Of a DNA stretch of 64,000 bases, positions 62,191 to 64,000 are shown in pieces. The position numbers and the translations under genes are program-made. A model generated the notes under the pieces. The model was not told the DNA's origin, did no database searches, and saw nothing but the letters and a program-made list of their open reading frames with translations. Source of the stretch: Anaerolinea sp. (GTDB taxonomy: Bacteria > Chloroflexota > Anaerolineae > Anaerolineales > Anaerolineaceae); the NCBI GenBank assembly GCA_029975055.1, contig JARKPU010000058.1, positions 124,001 to 188,000 of the forward strand, given 5' to 3'. Each line of letters starts with the position of its first letter. Within the stretch, counting starts at the first letter, position 1.

Positions 62191-63123
62191 ATGAAAGACC
62201 GCCTCCCTTCCATGATCCGTTACTCTGCCGAAGTATCGCGGGCCCGGCTGATGAACCTGCCGCTGCTGGCGCTCGAGTCAGCGGTCATCACCCACGGGCT
62301 GCCGCGGCCTGAGAATCTACGCCTGGCTGAGGCGCTGGAGGAAGAGGCGCGCCGCGTGGGCGTCACCCCGGCGACGGTGGCGGTTCTAGACGGGAAGCTC
62401 TGCATTGGCCTGAGCCGCGATGACCTGCGGCGGCTGGCCGAACAGCCGGTGGAGCGCAAGATCAGCCGAAGGGATCTTGGCATCGCCCTGGCGAAGGGAT
62501 ACAGCGGCGGGACGACCGTCGCCGGCACGTTGATCGCAGCCGGTCTGGCGGGCATTCAGACCTTTGCCACCGGCGGGATCGGCGGCGTGCATCGCGGCGC
62601 GCCGCAGGATGTTTCGGCAGACCTGCCGGAACTGGCGCGCCAGCCGGTGGTGGTGGTATGCGCCGGGGCCAAGGCGATCCTCGACCTGCCCGCCACGCTG
62701 GAATATCTCGAGACGTGGGGCGTGCCCGTCTTGGGGTACCGAACGGATGAATTCCCTGCCTTCTATGCCCGCCGGAGCGGCCTGCCGGTGGATGCACGGG
62801 TGGAATCGGCCGAAGAGGTGGTGGAGATTGCCACCCGTCATTGGGAGATGGGCCTGCGCAGCGCGGTGCTCGTCGTCCAGCCCCCGCCCGCAGAGGCGGC
62901 CCTGGACGAAGCCGAACTGGAGCGTGTGATCGGCCTCGCGCTGGAAGATGCGCGCCGTGAGGGCATCCACGGCGCGGCGACGACTCCGTTCTTGTTGGAG
63001 CGCGTGAGCCGTTTGAGCGGGGGAGAAAGCCTGCGCGCCAACCTGGCGCTGCTGCGCAACAACGCCCGCCTGGGCGCGGCCATCGCGCATGCGTTTTCGA
63101 TGCGCAAGGCGAAAGCGATCTGA
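62191..63123 (+). CDS. psuG: Pseudouridine-5'-phosphate glycosidase
   Basis: 310-aa enzyme that cleaves pseudouridine 5'-phosphate to uracil and ribose 5-phosphate. Signatures are ALESAVITHGLPRPENLRLA, GATPATVAVLDGKLCIGLS-like sequence (TPATVAVLDGKLCIGLS), RRDLGIALAKGYSGGTTVAG, FATGGIGGVHRGA and the C-terminal RANLALLRNNARLGAAIA. These include the metal and phosphate-binding residues of the family. ATG at 62191 is one base after psuK; starts at 62170 or 62212 are possible. No upstream ribosome site is clear, which suggests translational coupling. Confidence 0.95.
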   Translation: MKDRLPSMIRYSAEVSRARLMNLPLLALESAVITHGLPRPENLRLAEALEEEARRVGVTPATVAVLDGKLCIGLSRDDLRRLAEQPVERKISRRDLGIALAKGYSGGTTVAGTLIAAGLAGIQTFATGGIGGVHRGAPQDVSADLPELARQPVVVVCAGAKAILDLPATLEYLETWGVPVLGYRTDEFPAFYARRSGLPVDARVESAEEVVEIATRHWEMGLRSAVLVVQPPPAEAALDEAELERVIGLALEDARREGIHGAATTPFLLERVSRLSGGESLRANLALLRNNARLGAAIAHAFSMRKAKAI

Positions 63124-63139
63124 AAGGGCCGCCCGCGGC

Positions 63140-63982
63140 TTAAGGCGGCGGCGAGGTGAGCGTGGGCCGGCGCGTATCGGTGGGGCGGCGCGTGTTGGTG
63201 GGCGTTGGCGTGAGCGTGATGGTCGGCGTGGGCGAGGGTGTGAAGGTGGGCGGCGGCGTCGGTGATGGGACGGTGGGGGTGGGGCCTTCGGTGGGCGAAG
63301 GGATGGGCGTGCGCGTGGGGGTGACCGTGGGGGCCAGGGTGGGCGCCTCGCCGGTGACGGTGAAGCGCGCCGAGTTCTTCCATTCGGTTCCGCTGAAGAT
63401 TTGCACCTCATACTCGCCGGGCTGCCAGCCGTCCACCGGGTTGGCGCACTCCGTGTAACCGAACCCGCCGGTGCCGCCGTTCCAGGGGATCGTCTCGAAG
63501 CAGACCAGGTCTGCGCCGCGGTACCACAGCGCGCTCCACTGCGCGCCGACGGTCATCAGGTCGTAGCTGAAAACCCCATACAGCTTCGTGATCGGATTGG
63601 CAAATTCCACCGCCGGGTCAACCGGCTGGTAATTCTTATCCAGCTGCCTGGCGAACTGCAGCGGGCTGAAGACGGCATCGGGGTTGGGGGTGATGGTCGA
63701 AGAGAATTGCGTGGCGACCACCTGCGGGAGCGAAGGCGTGTTGGTGATCGACGGCGTCTCGGTGATGGTGGGGGTGAGGGTGATGGTGGGCGTCAGCGTG
63801 ATGGTGGGGGTGAGGGTGATGGTAGGCGTGTTGGTGGGGGTGGGCGATGGAGGAAAGAAGCGGTAAACCACCGGCTCGGCCACCCGGTTGATCGCCACTG
63901 CCAGGGCGAGCAGGAAGACGAACACGGCGACCAGCCTCCACCCGCGGGCCAGCCGCTCGCGCCGTTTGCGAAAGTAATTCAA
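63140..63982 (-). CDS. Membrane-anchored protein with Thr/Pro repeats and a beta domain
   Basis: 280-aa protein. A membrane anchor (about residues 18-35) is followed by hexapeptide repeats TPTITL (residues 52-81), then a beta-rich domain of about 110 residues (GADLVCFETIPWNGGTGGFG, GWQPGEYEVQIFSGTEWKNS). A long Thr/Pro/Ser tail (about 210-280) follows. The central domain is not identified; it may bind a ligand outside the cell. Its start lies 18 bases from the window edge, so the true beginning could lie outside. The repeats probably form a rigid stalk. Confidence 0.75.
   Translation of the reverse strand: MNYFRKRRERLARGWRLVAVFVFLLALAVAINRVAEPVVYRFFPPSPTPTNTPTITLTPTITLTPTITLTPTITETPSITNTPSLPQVVATQFSSTITPNPDAVFSPLQFARQLDKNYQPVDPAVEFANPITKLYGVFSYDLMTVGAQWSALWYRGADLVCFETIPWNGGTGGFGYTECANPVDGWQPGEYEVQIFSGTEWKNSARFTVTGEAPTLAPTVTPTRTPIPSPTEGPTPTVPSPTPPPTFTPSPTPTITLTPTPTNTRRPTDTRRPTLTSPPP
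63740..63829 (-). repeat. 18-base minisatellite coding TPTITL repeats
   Basis: Five consecutive 18-base units encode TPTITL, TPTITL, TPTITL, TPTITE and TPSITN (residues 52-81 of the anchored protein). The first three are almost identical at the DNA level, which allows slippage and length variation. Confidence 0.8.
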
Positions 63983-64000
63983 CCTCTGCCCAGACCGGAT

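Noticed and set aside
63740..63829. CRISPR array
   Set aside because: The 18-base repeats are contiguous, without spacers, and encode a protein repeat.

Overview
The window looks like a chromosomal segment of a GC-rich Chloroflexota bacterium, most likely class Anaerolineae. This is inferred from the gene mix. It has a mevalonate-type decarboxylase, tandem Ser/Thr kinases with beta-propeller sensor domains, lipoproteins on long Thr/Pro linkers, fused ECF ATPases, cytochrome bd oxidase and many glycoside hydrolases. No rRNA, tRNA, insertion sequence, prophage or CRISPR array was recognised. Gene density is very high, and many neighbours overlap by 4 bases (ATGA).

Layout. 0-6.1 kb: 3' end of mfd, a secreted glycosidase and uvrB. 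6.1-11 kb (minus): mevalonate decarboxylase, RseP protease, HEAT protein, zinc peptidase and acylphosphatase. 11-18.2 kb (minus): GH51 arabinofuranosidase, a PQQ-like propeller protein with a structured leader, a lipoprotein joining a degenerate histidine phosphatase to a lysyl oxidase, and a protein with two six-cysteine ladders. 18.4-21.3 kb: DUF4870 protein, azlCD and an SMP-30-like protein. 21.3-28.2 kb (minus): sugar isomerase-like protein and a MoxR/DUF58/DUF4129 cluster led by a glycosidase. 29-32.7 kb (minus): lysC-asd coupled to a transglutaminase-like protein and an odd phosphatase. 32.7-35.9 kb: an ECF vitamin transporter with fused ATPases. 36-39.2 kb: GNAT protein, spermidine synthase-like membrane protein and a tiny membrane protein. 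39.2-40.4 kb (minus): thioredoxin-like and DUF4395 operon behind a cysteine-rich leader peptide and terminator. 40.5-43.2 kb: MFS transporter, PH-domain protein, SlyD. 43.3-48.4 kb: cydAB, a Cys-flanked RidA and a two-component system. 48.4-55.8 kb: exopolysaccharide/cell-envelope genes, two FemAB-like transferases and a D-cysteine desulfhydrase-like enzyme. 55.9-61.1 kb (minus): two Ser/Thr kinases with PD40 propellers and a flippase-like membrane protein. 61.2-64 kb: psuK-psuG and a Thr/Pro-repeat membrane protein.

The strongest discovery candidate is at 40190-40381. A 22-codon leader ORF has the Cys codons TGC-ATG-TGT-TGT. It is followed by a 15/16-bp intrinsic terminator with seven U residues. 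A competing antiterminator (6+6 bp, fully complementary) pairs the end of the leader ORF with the terminator's 5' arm. This is the layout of a ribosome-mediated cysteine attenuator controlling a thioredoxin/DUF4395 operon. Other notable items are the Cys-ladder protein, the pseudophosphatase-lysyl oxidase fusion, apparent leaderless genes (azlC, ecfA, psuK) with symmetric divergent -10 boxes, and RidA with cysteine clusters at both ends.
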